Of a stretch of DNA of 64,000 nt, positions 1-10,994 are shown in pieces. The notes under the pieces were generated by a model that was given only the letters and a program-made list of their open reading frames with translations, was not told the DNA's origin and did not search any database. This DNA is from CAVTND01 sp963735955 (GTDB taxonomy: Bacteria > Pseudomonadota > Gammaproteobacteria > Burkholderiales > Burkholderiaceae_F), in contig CAVTND010000027.1 in the NCBI GenBank assembly GCA_963735955.1, positions 30,793 to 94,792 of the forward strand. The letters run 5' to 3'. The position numbers were made by a program, and so were the translations under genes. Numbering within the stretch: position 1 is the stretch's first letter; each line of letters opens with the position of its first letter.

Positions 1-1187
1 TCCCGTGCGTGCTCATAGGCCGCAGCGATCGATTCGTGCTCGCAGATCGAACCGGCCCCAATGCCAGGCGCCGCGCGAACGAGAGCTGCGACGTCAGCCG
101 CGCTGATACCACGCTCGCCAGGGGTCGGGCCTACGTGCCAGTGATCAATGCGGCCACGCAACCGCGCGATGACACCAGCAATGTCCTTGTCTCGAAGCAT
201 GCCGAACACGGCGTGCGTTTCCGGGTGATAGCTCATGCTGTCGAGATTTGCGGCCAGCACAGCCGCCGCGTGCGGATTGTGAGCAACGTCAAGAATCGTC
301 GTCGGCCGACCGGGCAGCACCTGGAAACGCGCCGGGATCTCCGCCTTCAGCAAACCGTGGCGGACTGCCTGCTGGGACACCGGAAGCTTGTCGGTCAGCG
401 ACTCAAGCGCGGCCAACGCACCACTGGCGTTCAACAACTGATTGGCACCACGCAGGGCCGGATAGGGAAGACTCGCGCGGCGCAGGGTGCGGCCGCCATA
501 GCTCCATTGCTGGCGATCACCCTGGTAGTTGAAATCGTGGCCGAAGCGCCAAAGATCGGCCCCGATTCGCGCAGCATGTTCGAGCAACGTGGCCGGTGGC
601 TGCGGATCGCTGCAGATCGCCGGTCGGTGCGAACGGAAGATGTGTGCCTTTTCAAAGCCGATCGCCTCGCGTGTCGATCCAAGGTATTCCGTGTGATCAA
701 CATCGACCGAGGTCACGATCGCGGCATCGGCATCGAGGATGTTGACTGCGTCGAGCCGGCCACCGAGGCCAACTTCGAGTACGGCGACATCAAGTCGCGC
801 CGCCGCGAACAGGCGCAGCACGGCAAGCGTCGTGAACTCGAAATAGGTCAGAGTGGTCGCTCCGCGCGCCGCTTCGACCGCCTCGAACTGCTCAATCAGT
901 GACTGATCCGAGGCGTCGCTGCCGTCCACGCGCGCCCGCTCGTTGAAATCAAGCAGGTGCGGCGAGGTATAGAGCCCGACCCGATAGCCGGCCGCTCGCA
1001 GGATCGCGTCGAGCATCGCGCAGGTCGAGCCCTTCCCGTTGGTTCCACCGACGACGACGATGGTGCAGTCAAGCGCAAGTCCGAGCGACTCGGCAACCTT
1101 GAGCACGCGATCGAGCCCGAGGTCGATCGGTCGCGCATGCAGCCTTTCGATGCGGGCAAGCCAGTCGCCCAGCGAGCTCTTCGTCAA
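1..1187 (-). CDS. folC: Bifunctional folylpolyglutamate / dihydrofolate synthase FolC (C-terminus cut by window edge)
   Basis: Adds glutamate to folates, and in most proteobacteria also makes dihydrofolate from dihydropteroate; a cytosolic Mur-ligase-fold enzyme. Reading the minus strand I find one open frame with the ATP loop GGTNGKGST near residue 31, a SVDVDHTEYLG segment, FEKAHIFR and the C-domain motif DVAHNPHAA. About 395 residues are visible of the usual 420-440, so only the tail is missing. No ATG is available before the conserved SLGDWLARIERLH start region. TTG at 1187 is the only plausible start between the upstream in-frame stop and that region, unless an indel hides the real one. 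It is the last visible gene of the leu-trp-accD supercluster, 34 bases after the accD stop. Unlike its neighbours it is not frameshifted. Confidence 0.9.
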   Translation of the reverse strand, partial: MTKSSLGDWLARIERLHARPIDLGLDRVLKVAESLGLALDCTIVVVGGTNGKGSTCAMLDAILRAAGYRVGLYTSPHLLDFNERARVDGSDASDQSLIEQFEAVEAARGATTLTYFEFTTLAVLRLFAAARLDVAVLEVGLGGRLDAVNILDADAAIVTSVDVDHTEYLGSTREAIGFEKAHIFRSHRPAICSDPQPPATLLEHAARIGADLWRFGHDFNYQGDRQQWSYGGRTLRRASLPYPALRGANQLLNASGALAALESLTDKLPVSQQAVRHGLLKAEIPARFQVLPGRPTTILDVAHNPHAAAVLAANLDSMSYHPETHAVFGMLRDKDIAGVIARLRGRIDHWHVGPTPGERGISAADVAALVRAAPGIGAGSICEHESIAAAYEHAR

Positions 1188-1221
1188 GGAAGGCGCGAAT
1201 TGATGGTGCTGAGCGATGGCG

Positions 1222-2095
1222 TCAGCTTATGGCGTCGCTCGGTTGCCTGAGCAGCATCGCCAGCAACTGAGCGATTTCGTCACGCATCTGTCGACGGTCG
1301 ACGATCATGTCGATCGCGCCCTTGGTCAGCAGGAACTCGGCGCGCTGGAATCCTTCGGGCAATTTCTCCCGCACGGTCTGCTCGATCACGCGTGGGCCCG
1401 CGAATCCGATCAGCGCCTTCGGCTCGGCGATCACGACGTCGCCCATGAACGCGAAACTGGCGGACACACCGCCCATGGTCGGATCAGCCAGCACCGAAAT
1501 GAACGGCAATCCGGCCTTCGGCCAGCCGCGCGATCATCGCCGTGGTCTTCGCCATCTGCAGCAGTGACAGCAGGCCTTCCTGCATGCGCGCGCCGCCGGT
1601 CGACGTGATGCAGATGAACGGCACTTTCTGTTCGATCGCGGTCTGGACGCCGCGCACGAATCGCTCGCCGACCACCGAGCCCATCGAGCCACCCATGAAA
1701 CTCGAATTCGAAGCAGGCGACCACCACTGGCAGCGCGCGAATCGAACCGCCAATCACGATCAGCGCATCGGTCTCGCCGGTTTCACTCATCGCCTCCTGC
1801 AGGCGATCCGGATACGGCGGCTGTCCTTGAACTTGAGCGCGTCGACCGGCAGGACTTCCTGGCCGATTTCATAGCGGCCTTCGGCATCGAGCAGCGCATC
1901 AAGCCGCGCGCGCGCACCAATGCGCAGGTGGTGAGCGCATTTCGGACAGACGTGCAGCGTCTTTTCCAGCTCGGCGGTGTACAGCACCGCCTCGCAGCCG
2001 GGACACTTGGTCCAGAGACCTTCGGGCACGCTCTTGCGGGCGGCGCCCTCTTCGCGCTTGATGCGCGGCGGAAGAATCTTGTCGATCCAGCTCAT
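1222..2095 (-). CDS. accD: Acetyl-CoA carboxylase carboxyltransferase subunit beta (frame broken three times)
   Basis: Beta half of the carboxyltransferase that makes malonyl-CoA for fatty-acid synthesis. The start MSWIDKILPPRIKREEG and the zinc ribbon CPGC...CPKC (residues about 32-54) are clear. Reading then jumps frame near 1800 (into SETGETDALIVIGGSI), near 1700 (into FMGGSMGSVVGERFVRG) and near 1505 (into PFISVLADPTMGGVSASFA), ending ...LLRQPSDAIS. Total span is 874 bases, that is 291 codons plus one base, which matches the family length and implies a net one-base error. The crotonase-fold signature STGGARMQEG is intact. It lies between trpA and folC, the usual betaproteobacterial order. 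The protein is normally essential, so I read the breaks as consensus errors. Confidence 0.9.
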
Positions 2096-2135
2096 CGTGT
2101 ATCGATCCCGCTCATCGTGGCCTTGGACTTCGAAA

Positions 2136-2956
2136 TCATGCCGCCTCCTGAACGTTGTCGTTGTCGAGGGCGCTTCGAACTTCGATTGACGAAGCGTTAC
2201 GACCTCGGCGACGCCTGCGCGCGCGGCGGCTTTCGAGCTCTTCGATCAGACGCGAGCCGATGACGACCGCGTCGGCCACCCGCGCAACGGCGCGCGCACT
2301 GGCCGCGTCGCGAATGCCGAAGCCGACGCCGATCGGAACCTGGGTATGGCGACGGATCAGCGGCAGCTTGGCGGCGACGCTCGGCCACATCGAGATGTCC
2401 TGCACCGGTGATTCCCTTGAGGCTCACGTAGTACACGTAGCCAGCCGCATGGCGCGCGACGCTCTCGATACGCTGGTCGGTCGAGGTCGGCGCCAGCAGG
2501 AAGATCGGGTCGATTTCGACACCGCTCATTGCGCCGAAAATTCCTCGCACTCCTCCGGCGGATAGTCGACGACCAGCACGCCGTCCACTCCCGCCGCCGA
2601 GGCGGCCGCGGCGAAGGCCGACACGTCCCATGCGCTCGATCGGATTGGCGTAGCCCATCAGTACGACCGGCGTGTCGGTGTCCGACCGTCGAAATTCCTC
2701 CACCATCGCCAGGATCGCGCGCAGCCCGACGCCTTGCGGATCGCACGTTCCGCGGCGCGCTGTATCACCGGACCATCAGCCATCGGATCCGAGAAAGGCA
2801 CGCCGAGCTCGATCACGTCGGCGCCGGCACGCGCCAGCGCATGCATCAGCGGCACGGTGAGTCGCGCGTGACGGATCGCCGGCACAGATATAGGGAATCA
2901 GTCCCTTGCGATCCGCCAGCACGCAGGTCCTGCAAAGCGGGCTGAATGCGCGACAT
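2136..2956 (-). CDS. trpA: Tryptophan synthase alpha subunit (frameshifted)
   Basis: Cleaves indole-3-glycerol phosphate and passes indole to TrpB. The start MSRIQPALQDL is set by a TGATG overlap with the trpB stop. The segment ARAGADVIELGVPFSDPMAD (catalytic Asp region), then VVLMGYANPIE, then VPIGVGFGIRDAASARAV (phosphate loop) and VADAVVIGSRLIEELE are recognisable but lie in three different frames. The breaks fall near 2740, 2640-2500 and 2405. The tail IEVRSALDNDN resembles the last TrpA helix, but the residues just before it (an arginine run) look like another out-of-frame stretch. The length of 821 bases agrees with about 270 residues. Neighbours are trpB upstream and accD 40 bases downstream. 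Confidence 0.88.
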
Positions 2957-4212
2957 CAGGCTTCGACTTCTCGATCGCGATCGACGCTTCGCGGCACGAT
3001 GCGCGGCAGAAGAACTCGAAGCCGCCGGCTTCCGCCACGATGTGCAGGTCCTTGTCGCCCCGGCCCGACAGATTCACCAGCAGCACCTTGTCTTTCGGCA
3101 TGGTCGGCGCGAGCTTCGCGCGCGTGCGCGAGGGCGTGACTCGATTCGAGCGCGGGAATGATTCCTTCGATCCGGCAGCAGTCGTGGAACGCCGCTGAGC
3201 GCCTCGTCGTCGGTCGCACCGACGTACTCGCGCGCGACCGCTGTCCTTGAGCCAGGCGTGCTCGGGCCCGACACCCGGGTAGTCGAGCCCGGCGCTGACC
3301 GAATGGGTCTCGGTGATCTGACCGTCTTCGTCTTGCAACAGATACGTGCGATTGCCGTGCAGCACGCCGGGAGTCCCGCACTGCAGGCTCGCCGCATGGC
3401 GCATCGTCGTCAGGCCCTCGCCTGCAGCCTCGACACCGATCAGGCTCACGTTCTCGTGGGCGATGTAGTCGTAGAAGATGCCCATCGCATTGCTGCCGCC
3501 GCCGACACACGCGATCACCGCATCGGGCTGGCGGCCCACCATGCGTCGGCATCTGTTCGATGCACTCCTTGCCGACCACTGAATTGAAGTCGCGCACCAT
3601 CATCGGATACGGATGCGGGCCGGCGACCGTGCCGATGATGTAGAAGGTGTTTTCGACGTGCGTGACCCAGTCGCGCATCGCTTCGTTCAGGGCATCCTTC
3701 AACGTGCGGCTGCCACTTTCGACCGGCACGACCGTCGCGCCGAGCAGTTTCATCCGGTAGACATTGGCCGCCTGACGGCCGATGTCTTCGCTGCCCATGT
3801 AGACCACGCACTCCATGCCGAAGCGCGCGGCAACGGTGGCGGTCGCCACGCCGTGCTGACCGGCGCCGGTTTCTGCGATCACGCGCGGCTTGCCCATGCG
3901 GCGGGCGAGCAGTGCCTGGCCGATCGTGTTGTTGATCTTGTGCGCGCCGGTGTGATTGAGATCTTCGCGCTTCAGATAGATCTGCGCGCCGCCCAGCATC
4001 TCGCTCCAGCGCCGGGCGTGATAGATCGGGCTCGGCCGACCGACAAAGTGGTCCAGTTCGCGCTCGAACTCGGCGACGAACTCGGGATCCACGCGGTACT
4101 TCTCGTAGGCGTCGCGCAGTTCCTCGAGCGCATGCATCAGCGTCTCGGCGACGAAGATGCCGCCGTACGGACCAAAGTGACCGCGGTTGTCAGGCAGGTC
4201 GTAGGGCTTCAT
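2956..4212 (-). CDS. trpB: Tryptophan synthase beta subunit (frameshifted after residue ~220)
   Basis: PLP enzyme that condenses indole and serine into tryptophan. The first ~220 residues read cleanly: DNRGHFGPYGGIFVAETLM, the PLP-lysine motif GAHKINNTIGQ and AETGAGQHGVATATVAARFG. After IEQMPTHGG (about 3545) the frame shifts to PDAVIACVGGGSNAMGIFYD (phosphate cradle) and HSVSAGLDYPGVGPEHAWLK. It shifts again near 3236 (into REYVGATDDEALSG) and 3180 (into CCRIEGIIPALESSHA), then to VLLVNLSGRGDKD. The exact C-terminus is unclear, because the frame of the SGRGDKD motif would run past the trpA start. The stop given is the TGA overlapping the trpA ATG. The start overlaps the trpF stop as ATGA. 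Confidence 0.92.
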   Translation of the reverse strand: MKPYDLPDNRGHFGPYGGIFVAETLMHALEELRDAYEKYRVDPEFVAEFERELDHFVGRPSPIYHARRWSEMLGGAQIYLKREDLNHTGAHKINNTIGQALLARRMGKPRVIAETGAGQHGVATATVAARFGMECVVYMGSEDIGRQAANVYRMKLLGATVVPVESGSRTLKDALNEAMRDWVTHVENTFYIIGTVAGPHPYPMMVRDFNSVVGKECIEQMPTHGGPPARCGDRVCRRRQQCDGHLLRLHRPREREPDRCRGCRRGPDDDAPCGEPAVRDSRRAARQSHVSVARRRRSDHRDPFGQRRARLPGCRARARLAQGQRSRASTSVRPTTRRSAAFHDCCRIEGIIPALESSHALAHAREARADHAERQGAAGESVGPGRQGPAHRGGSRRLRVLLPRIVPRSVDRDREVEA

Positions 4213-4860
4213 CGGGAATAGGCGGGAAATGAATCGAGCGACTCGTCGGCCGACCGTACAGCAGCGATAAACGCTTCATTTGGATTGCACTCTTCATGCC
4301 GGGTGAGTCCTCCACACCGCTGCTGACATCGACGGCGTACGGCCGCACCCGCCGAGGGCTTCGCCGACATTTCCGGCATTCGAGACCACCGGCGAGCACG
4401 ACGGGTTTGTTGCGTTGAGCCGGCACCAGTGCCCAGTCGAAATGTGTGCCGCTGCCGCCGTAGCGCTTCGGACGGTGCGTCGACGCAGCAGCGCCGCCGC
4501 TGACTGAAACTCACGCTCGCATTCTAACAAGTCGACCCCTTCGGCCATGCGGAGCGCGCGCAGGTACGGACGACCGTAGCGAGTTGCACGCCGCCTCGTG
4601 CTCGTCACCGTGAAACTGCAGCAAGGCATCCGGTACGGACTCGAGCGCGCCTTCGATCAGATCAGCCGACGCATTGACGAACAGCAGCACCGGCGTGACG
4701 AAAACGCCCGTCTCGCGCGCCAGCGCGCGCAGGCGCGGAGGCGACACGTAACGCGGGCTCTTCGGATAACAGTCGAACCCGACTGCGTCGGCGCCGGCGC
4801 GATCGCCGCCGCAACGTCCGCCTCACGGGTCAAACCACAGATCTTGATTCGGGTCCTCAT
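4209..4860 (-). CDS. trpF: Phosphoribosylanthranilate isomerase (frameshifted)
   Basis: Isomerises phosphoribosyl-anthranilate in tryptophan synthesis. The start MRTRIKICGLTREADVAAA holds the catalytic Cys of the KICGL motif. The frame then breaks near 4800, resumes at SPPRLRALARETGVFVTPVL through DALLQFHGDE, breaks near 4590 (into RPYLRALRMAEGVD), near 4460, and again before DVSSGVEDSPGMKS, the catalytic-Asp and phosphate-binding end. One more shift near 4270 restores the usual last helix FIAAVRSAD. The span of 652 bases fits ~215 residues. It starts by ATGA overlap with the truA stop and ends by ATGA overlap with trpB. Confidence 0.9.
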
Positions 4861-5664
4861 CGAACCAGTTCGGCATCCTCGCGGGAGCGCGGGACTTGGA
4901 AACGGGCATCGTACTCGACGCGCGCGAGGTAAAGCCCGTCGGGCGCCATGGTGGCGCCGCAAGGCGCGCGATCGCGGGCCGCGAGGACGGCTGCTGCATC
5001 CATGCGACCGACTCGCCGACCGGTGCCGACCTCGACCAGCGCACCCACGATGTTGCGAACCATGTGCTGCAGGAAGGCGTTGGCCGCTGACCGTGATGCG
5101 AATCCAGCGACCGTGCCGCTCGACCTCGAGCCGCGCGAGCGTCCGCACCGGCGAACGGCCTGACATTCGGCCGCTCGAAACGATGTGAAGTCGTGAGCGG
5201 CCGATCAGTCGCTGCGCCGCCTCCTTCATCACTCGTTCATCCAGAGGACGAAACACCCAGCCGGCGCGTTGTGCGCGAGTGGCGAACGCACCGGCGCATT
5301 CAGGATCCAGTAGTCGTAGTCCGTCGGCGGCGACGAAAACCGCGCATGAAACTCGTCGGGCACGGTACGCGACCAGCGAACGGCGACGCCTGCCGGCAGA
5401 AACCGGTTGGTTCCACGGACCCAGGCCTGCAAAGCGGATCGCTCGACCGCGGTGTCGAAGTGCACGATCTGGTCAAGCGCATGGACACCGGCGTCGGTGC
5501 GGCCGGCGCAGATCGTGGCGAGTCGGCTCGCCGGCCAGTTCAGCGAGCGCGTGCTCGAGCACGTCCTGTACCGTGCCCCGATCGGGTTGGGTCTGCCAGC
5601 CATTGAAGGCCGCGCCGTCGTACTCGAGGCCGAGCGCGATGCGCACTGCGAAAGGCAGCGGCAC
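4857..5664 (-). CDS. truA: tRNA pseudouridine(38-40) synthase TruA (frameshifted)
   Basis: Makes pseudouridine in the anticodon stem-loop of tRNAs. The N-terminus MPLPFAVRIALGLEYDGAAF is followed by GWQTQPDRGTVQDVLEHAL. After a break near 5530 comes ATICAGRTDAGVHALDQIVH, with the catalytic Asp of GRTDAGVHA. The frame moves again near 5240 (to FRPLDERVMKEAAQRLIG) and near 5080 (to MVRNIVGALVEVGTGRR, a TruA C-terminal signature), ending EDAELVR. The span of 808 bases corresponds to ~268 residues. It sits 28 bases after fimV, and its stop overlaps the trpF start. Confidence 0.92.
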
Positions 5665-5692
5665 CGGGCGGGGCTACCGCGCCGCCTACGTC

Positions 5693-8609
5693 CTAGCTTT
5701 CGATCTGCTTGATCAGATCGACGGCCGCCGTGCGCTGCTCGCGGGTGCCGTCGCGCATGACTTCGTCGAGCAGTTCGCGCGCGCCGTCCTTGACACCGAG
5801 ATCGATGTAGCCCCGCGCCAGGTCCAGCTTGGTCGCCATCTGCTGCGCGAGCGCACTACCCGGCTCGGTCTCGCCGCGCTTGGTGGCCGGATTGAGGCTG
5901 ACCGCGGACAAGATCGAAGTCGATCAGGGGAACGGTGGCCTGATCGGTGTTGGCGGTGAGGCGCTGGACCTGTTCCTCGGGCATGCCGCCGATCTCGGCC
6001 GTCGCCGGCTGCTTCTTGCCGATCACTGTCGGCCGGGACAGCGATTCCTCGGCTGGCGCAACCGGCATGCGCGTCGACGGAATGTTCAGGTCCAGATCCG
6101 GAATCAGGCCAACGCCGATCGCCGTCGGTGCCGAGGTGATCCGTTTGTCAGCCGGCAGCGCGATATCGAGGTCCGCAACGGCCGGTGGCTCCGCCTTGGC
6201 CTTGGCCGCGACCGGCGCGAGCGTTGGTGCCTTGGTCGGTGGATCGAGATTGATCTTGGTCGGGCCGAGGTCGAAATCGAGCGAAGCGAAGTCGGCGTTC
6301 GTCGGCGCACCTGTCATGCCCGTGTCCATCTGCGTCGCGGGCAAGGTCGCCTGGAACTGCGTGGTCGGTGCGGACGTGGTGGCCGGGCCGGTCATCTTTG
6401 TGTCCGCCGGCATCTTGGTGTCGCCGGACATGGTGGTATCAGCACCGGTCATGCGGGTGTCAACCACCATTTTCGTCAACGGCGGGGCGCCGGCTGCCTG
6501 GAACTCCGAATCGGCTCCACGCAGACCGCCCAGGTCCATCCCGGCGGTCGGCCCACCCCCGAGGGTCGCCGGACCGCGCGACTTGGTATTCGGATCAAGG
6601 CGGAACCCGGTCGTCGGACCGCGGCTGCTGGTGTCGGGGCCGCCCGCACCGGCAAACATCGGATGAGCCGGATCGACCGTGTAGCCAAGCTTGATGGCCT
6701 TCTCCCAGTCTTCGCCGGCACCTCCGGTACGGTCGCGCAGGTCTTCTGCGACCGCCATGAACGAGCCCTTGTCGCCACGACGGGCATAGATTTCGAGCAG
6801 TTTGACCCGAACCGCGTGGCGATCCGGCTGCAGGCGCAGGGCCTCTTTCAAGATGTCTTCGGCCTGCTCTTCCCGGCCGTAGGCTATATAGACATCGGCC
6901 TCGGCGACCGGATCGACTTCGTTGGAATCGAGCTGGGAGGCCGCCGGAATGAAGCTCGAATTGAACGTGCTGGTGCCGGTGTCGACGCTCTGCCCGCCGG
7001 TGGCGCCGAACAGCGAGTTGGCCGCCATTCCTTCGCCGGTGTCCTTGAACTTGCCGCCGCTTTCGGCGCTGGCGCTTGCGGTACCAGCTGAATCCGAACA
7101 CCAGGGCGAGTAGTGCAGCCAATGCCGGCCGAGCCGTCTGGGTGGTGAGTTGCCGAGCAGATCCGCGAAGAAAGCCGGGCTCTTCGACCGGGGGCGGCGG
7201 CGGGGCGGCTTTCTTCGCAGGCGCCGGTGGCGCCGCGGGTGGGGTTGCGGCCGTTGACTGGTTCGGTCACGGCGGTTCTGTCTTGGCTGGCTCGACCTTG
7301 GCTGGTGTCGCCTTGGCCGGCTCTGCCTTGGCCGGTCGCCTTGGCGCGGTGTGCGGCCGGCGGCATTACGACCGCGGCCGGGGCCACCGGCGCGGACGGG
7401 TCGCGGCGGCAACGGCGCGGGCTCGGCTTTCTTCTGCGCCTGCGCGCCCGCCTTGCTCTGGACTTCCAGCGCCTTCTTGATTGCTTCGTTCGTCTGCTTC
7501 AGCTGCGCGGCACGGTCCTGCTCTTCCTTAAGTGCGCGGGCCTTGGCGGCCGCTTCGTCTGCCTTGGCGGTGGCGCTCGGCGCGGCCTTGTCGTCGACCT
7601 TGGCAATCTTCAGTTGGTCCGCACCGGGCTTGGTCGTTGCGCTCTTGTCGTCGACCTTGGCGGTTACCTGGCCGCCACCCGCCGCGGCCTTCGGTGGCGT
7701 CGCGGCCACTGGCGCGGTTCCGGCGGCCTGTGCAAGGCGGCTGCGGTACTGGGCGAAATCGGCACTTTGAGCCAGGAATTCCTTGCGCGCCTCGGCCGAC
7801 GGCGACGGCTGTGGCGTCGGCGTCCGTACGGAATCGACAACGTCGCACCGGCCTTCAACCGGTTCATGTTGTTGGCGATAAACGCGTCCGGATTGGCACG
7901 GAACAGGGCGACCAGCATCTGGTCGAGCGACGCCGTACTGCGATTCTGGTTCGCGATCTGGCCGAGGGTGTCCCCGACTTCACTACATAGGTACCGGAGC
8001 CGGCCGATGCGCGGTGCAGCTGCCGCGGCGCCGGCGCTGCGGCGGGCCGCAGCGACCGGCGCCGACAGGTGCCGGAGCCGGGCGCGCGATCGGCGCGGGG
8101 GTCGGAGCCGTGGTCGGAGCCGGAGCAGCGGCAACTGGGGGAGGAGCGACCGGTGCGGCGGGCGCGATGACCTCGGGTTGCGTCTTCAGTGACGGCGGGT
8201 CGAGCAGCACCGTGTACTCGCGAATGACGCGGCCAGTCGCCCAGGTCAGCTCGACCATCAGATCGATGTAGGGTTCATTGACTGGCTGGAGGGAAAAGAT
8301 CCGGACAAAGCTGGCTGCCATCGGCGCGCTTCTCCAGGACAAATCGAAGATTCGTCAGAGCCGGGTTGAACTCGAGGTTGGCGGCCCGGAAAGCTGCAGG
8401 CGGCGCCAGACGAACCTGGAGGGTCGGGCGCCTCGTCACGGCCAACCGAGGTGACTTCCAGCTCGGCCTCAAGCGGCTGACCGAGGCCTGACTGGACCGC
8501 TAGGCGACCCAGCCCCGCGGCGTCTGCCAATCGGCGACGACAGTGCCAGACCCAACGCAAGCGAAAGCGCGCACCATATGGGCGCGCGCGAGAAGTTGTG
8601 GGATGGCAT
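5693..8609 (-). CDS. fimV: FimV-type polar peptidoglycan-binding protein (heavily frameshifted)
   Basis: Large inner-membrane protein that organises the cell pole and type IV pilus/secretion components in related bacteria. The start MPSHNFSRAPIWCALSLALG is preceded by an AGGGGG ribosome site and forms a signal segment. A FimV N-domain follows (LGQPLEAELEVTSVGRDEA, then NEPYIDLMVELTWATGRVI). Next come a Pro/Ala linker, a LysM module (GDTLGQIANQNRS...LKAGATLSIP) near 7840-7980, a Lys/Ala coiled-coil stretch, a TPR-like part (AEDILKEALRLQPDRHAV), an acidic Thr/Asp-rich region, and the short C-terminal FimV domain (KLDLARGYIDLGVKDGAREL). At least six frame changes are needed. About 970 residues, normal for the family. 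Confidence 0.87.
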
Positions 8610-8672
8610 TCGGCCCCCTGAATGTTTTGCGACGTGTTTTGAACTTAACATCATGGGCTTAGGGCAGCAAGC

Positions 8673-9881
8673 TTAGAAATAGCCGTAACTCACGGCTTTA
8701 TGTGAGATAATGAACCGGCCGAGAATGGATCGTGGGTTCACAGTGCGGTGCGAATAAAGCGCGCCGTGGACAATGCGCAACATGCGTCGCAGTGGCTCGG
8801 CAGCTCCCCAGAGAAGTTGATCGCCGACGGTGAACGCAGAGAGGTACTGCGGTCCCATCGCCAACTTGCGCAGGCGACCGATCGGCACCGACATCGTGCC
8901 GCTCACCTTGACCGGCGACAGTTCTCTGATGCTGTCCTCGCGCTTGTTCGCCACTACTTTCACCCACGGTTGCCGCTCGCGAGTCGCTGTTCGATCTCCG
9001 CAAGTGGCAGGTCTTTCTTCAACTTGATCGTCAGTGCCTGACTGTGGCAGCGCATCGCACCGATACGGACACACAGACCTTCAACCAACAACGCACCCGG
9101 CTGACCCATCGGAGGCAACCCAGGATCTTGTTGGCTTCGACGCCACCTTTCCACTCTTCGCGGCTGACTCCGTTGCCGAGATCCTTGTCGATCCATGCGA
9201 TCAGGCCGCCCGCCAGCGCGGCGCCATAGTGCGCAGTCGGCAGATCTGCGCTGACGCAGAGCATGCGGATACGCGTCGATCGATGTCGAGGATCGCCGAC
9301 TTGGGGATCGGCCAGCAGCTCGCGCGCAGCCTCGTGTGCATGACCCATCTGTGCCAGCAGTTCACGCATGTTGGGGCGCGCCGCCACCCGACGCGGCCTG
9401 ATAGGTCATGGCAGAAACCCAATCGATGAGATCTGCCCGCAACAGTCCATCGAGCGCCATCAGCATCAGACCGACCGTGCAGTTGGAGCCGATGTAGTCC
9501 CTGACGCCGCGCGCCAGCGCCGCATCGATCACCGGGCGGTTCACCGGATCCAGGATGATGATTGCCTCTTCCTTCATGCGCAGCGCCGAGGCAGCATCGA
9601 TCCACACGCCCATCCCAGCCGACTGCGCGCAGCTTCGGGTGAATTTCGAGCGTGAAGTCCCCACCCTGGCATGAGACAGAATTTCGCACGCCGCGAGGGC
9701 CTTGAGGTCGGTGGCGTTCTGTAGCTTCGGCTCGGCGCGTGCCACCCTTGGCGCGCGGCCACCTGCGTTCGAGGTGCTGAAGAATATGCGAGTCGAAGAG
9801 TTCGAAGTCGCGCTCCTCGCCCATCCGCTCCATCAGGACGGAACCCACCATCCCGCGCCAGCCGACTATCCCTACCTTCAT
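8673..9881 (-). CDS. asd: Aspartate-semialdehyde dehydrogenase (frameshifted)
   Basis: NADPH enzyme making aspartate semialdehyde, the branch point to lysine/diaminopimelate, threonine and methionine. The start MKVGIVGWRGMVGSVLMERM has the Rossmann glycines. The catalytic Cys is in YIGSNCTVGLMLMALDGLL, followed by SAMTYQAASGGG. Later pieces are HEAARELLADP, LPTAHYGAALAGGLIAWIDK, EEWKGGVEANKILG, PLAEIEQRLAS and PVKVSGTMSVPIGRLRKL, the last in the frame that ends at 8673. At least six frame switches are needed. The normal C-terminus would fall near 8765, after LRRMLRIV. The extra ~30 codons to 8673 probably reflect a lost stop. Confidence 0.9.
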
Positions 9882-9918
9882 TTCACCCTCATCCGTTCCG
9901 TCTGAATCTGATTCCCTG

Positions 9919-10994
9919 CTAACGCAACGCTGCGACCACCGCATCGCCCATCGCGCGCGTTCCAACCGGCGTCACGCCCGCGGCGATGTCGGCCGTCCGC
10001 AGTCCCTGCGCGAGCACGGATCGCACGGCCGCTTCGATTCGCTGCGGCCTGCCCTCGCGCTTCAGAGAGAACCGCAGCATCATCGCCGCCGAGAGTATCG
10101 TCGCCAGCGGATTCGCCACTCCCTTGCCGGCGATGTCAGGCGCACTGCCGTGCGACGGTTCGTACAGCCCCTGCCCGCGCTCGTTCAGCGAGGCGGATGG
10201 CAGCATGCCGATCGATCCGGTCAGCATCGCCGCCTCATCGGAAAGGATGTCGCCGAACATGTTGCCGGTCACGATCACATCGAAAGACTTTGGCGCCTTG
10301 ACCAGTTGCATCGCGGCATTGTCGACGTACATGTGGTCAAGCGCCACGTCCGGATATTCGCGATGGACTTCGGTCACGACCTCCTTCCAGAACTGGAAGG
10401 TCTCGAGCACGTTGGCCTTGTCGACGCTGGTCAGCTTGCGGCTGCGCTTGCGTGCCGCTTCAAAGGCCACCCGCGCGATGCGTTCGATCTCCGGCCGCGC
10501 TGTAGCGCATCGTGTCGAAGGCCTCCAGGCTGCCCGAGCAAATGCGCCGTCCAGGGACTCGTACGTCGGCCACGCGGCCGGCCGAAGTAGATGTCACCGG
10601 TCAGTTCACGCACGATCAGCAGATCGAGCCCGGCGACCAGTTCCGGCTTCAGGCTGAATGCGTGCGTCAGTTCCTGGATAGCAGACGGCCGGCCGGAAAT
10701 TTGCGAACAACCCCAGGCTCCTGCGCAGCCCGAGGATCGCCTGCTCGGGCCGCAACGCACGATCGAGCGTGTCGTACTTCCAGTCGCCGACCGCACCGAA
10801 CAGCACGGCGTCGGCCGACCTTGGCGAGCGCCAGCGTGGCGTCCGGCAGCGGATGCCCATGTGCGTCGTACGCCGTTGCCGCCGACATCGGCATGCTCAA
10901 ACTCGAACGGCTCATCGAGCGCGCGCAGCACCTTGACCGCTTCGGCGACGATCTCGGAGCCGATGCCATCGCCGGGAAGGACAGCGATCTTCAT
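9919..10994 (-). CDS. leuB: 3-isopropylmalate dehydrogenase (frameshifted)
   Basis: Oxidatively decarboxylates 3-isopropylmalate in leucine synthesis. The start MKIAVLPGDGIGSEIVAEAV is canonical. Then come AVLFGAVGDWKYDTLD and LRPEQAILGLRRSLGLFANF in a second frame, FSLKPELVAGLDLLIVRELT in a third, and a clean last 183 residues from FEAARKRSRKLTSVDKAN through DHMYVDNAAMQLVK, VTGNMFGDILSDEAAMLTGS and YEPSHGSAPDIAGKGVANP (metal- and substrate-binding Asp residues). The span of 1076 bases equals 358 codons plus two bases, the family length. The start region is in frame with the upstream membrane-protein gene, with no stop between them. Confidence 0.93.

Noticed and set aside
5829..7091. 420-codon plus-strand frame over fimV
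   Set aside because: Shadow of the repetitive fimV coding region; no family features.
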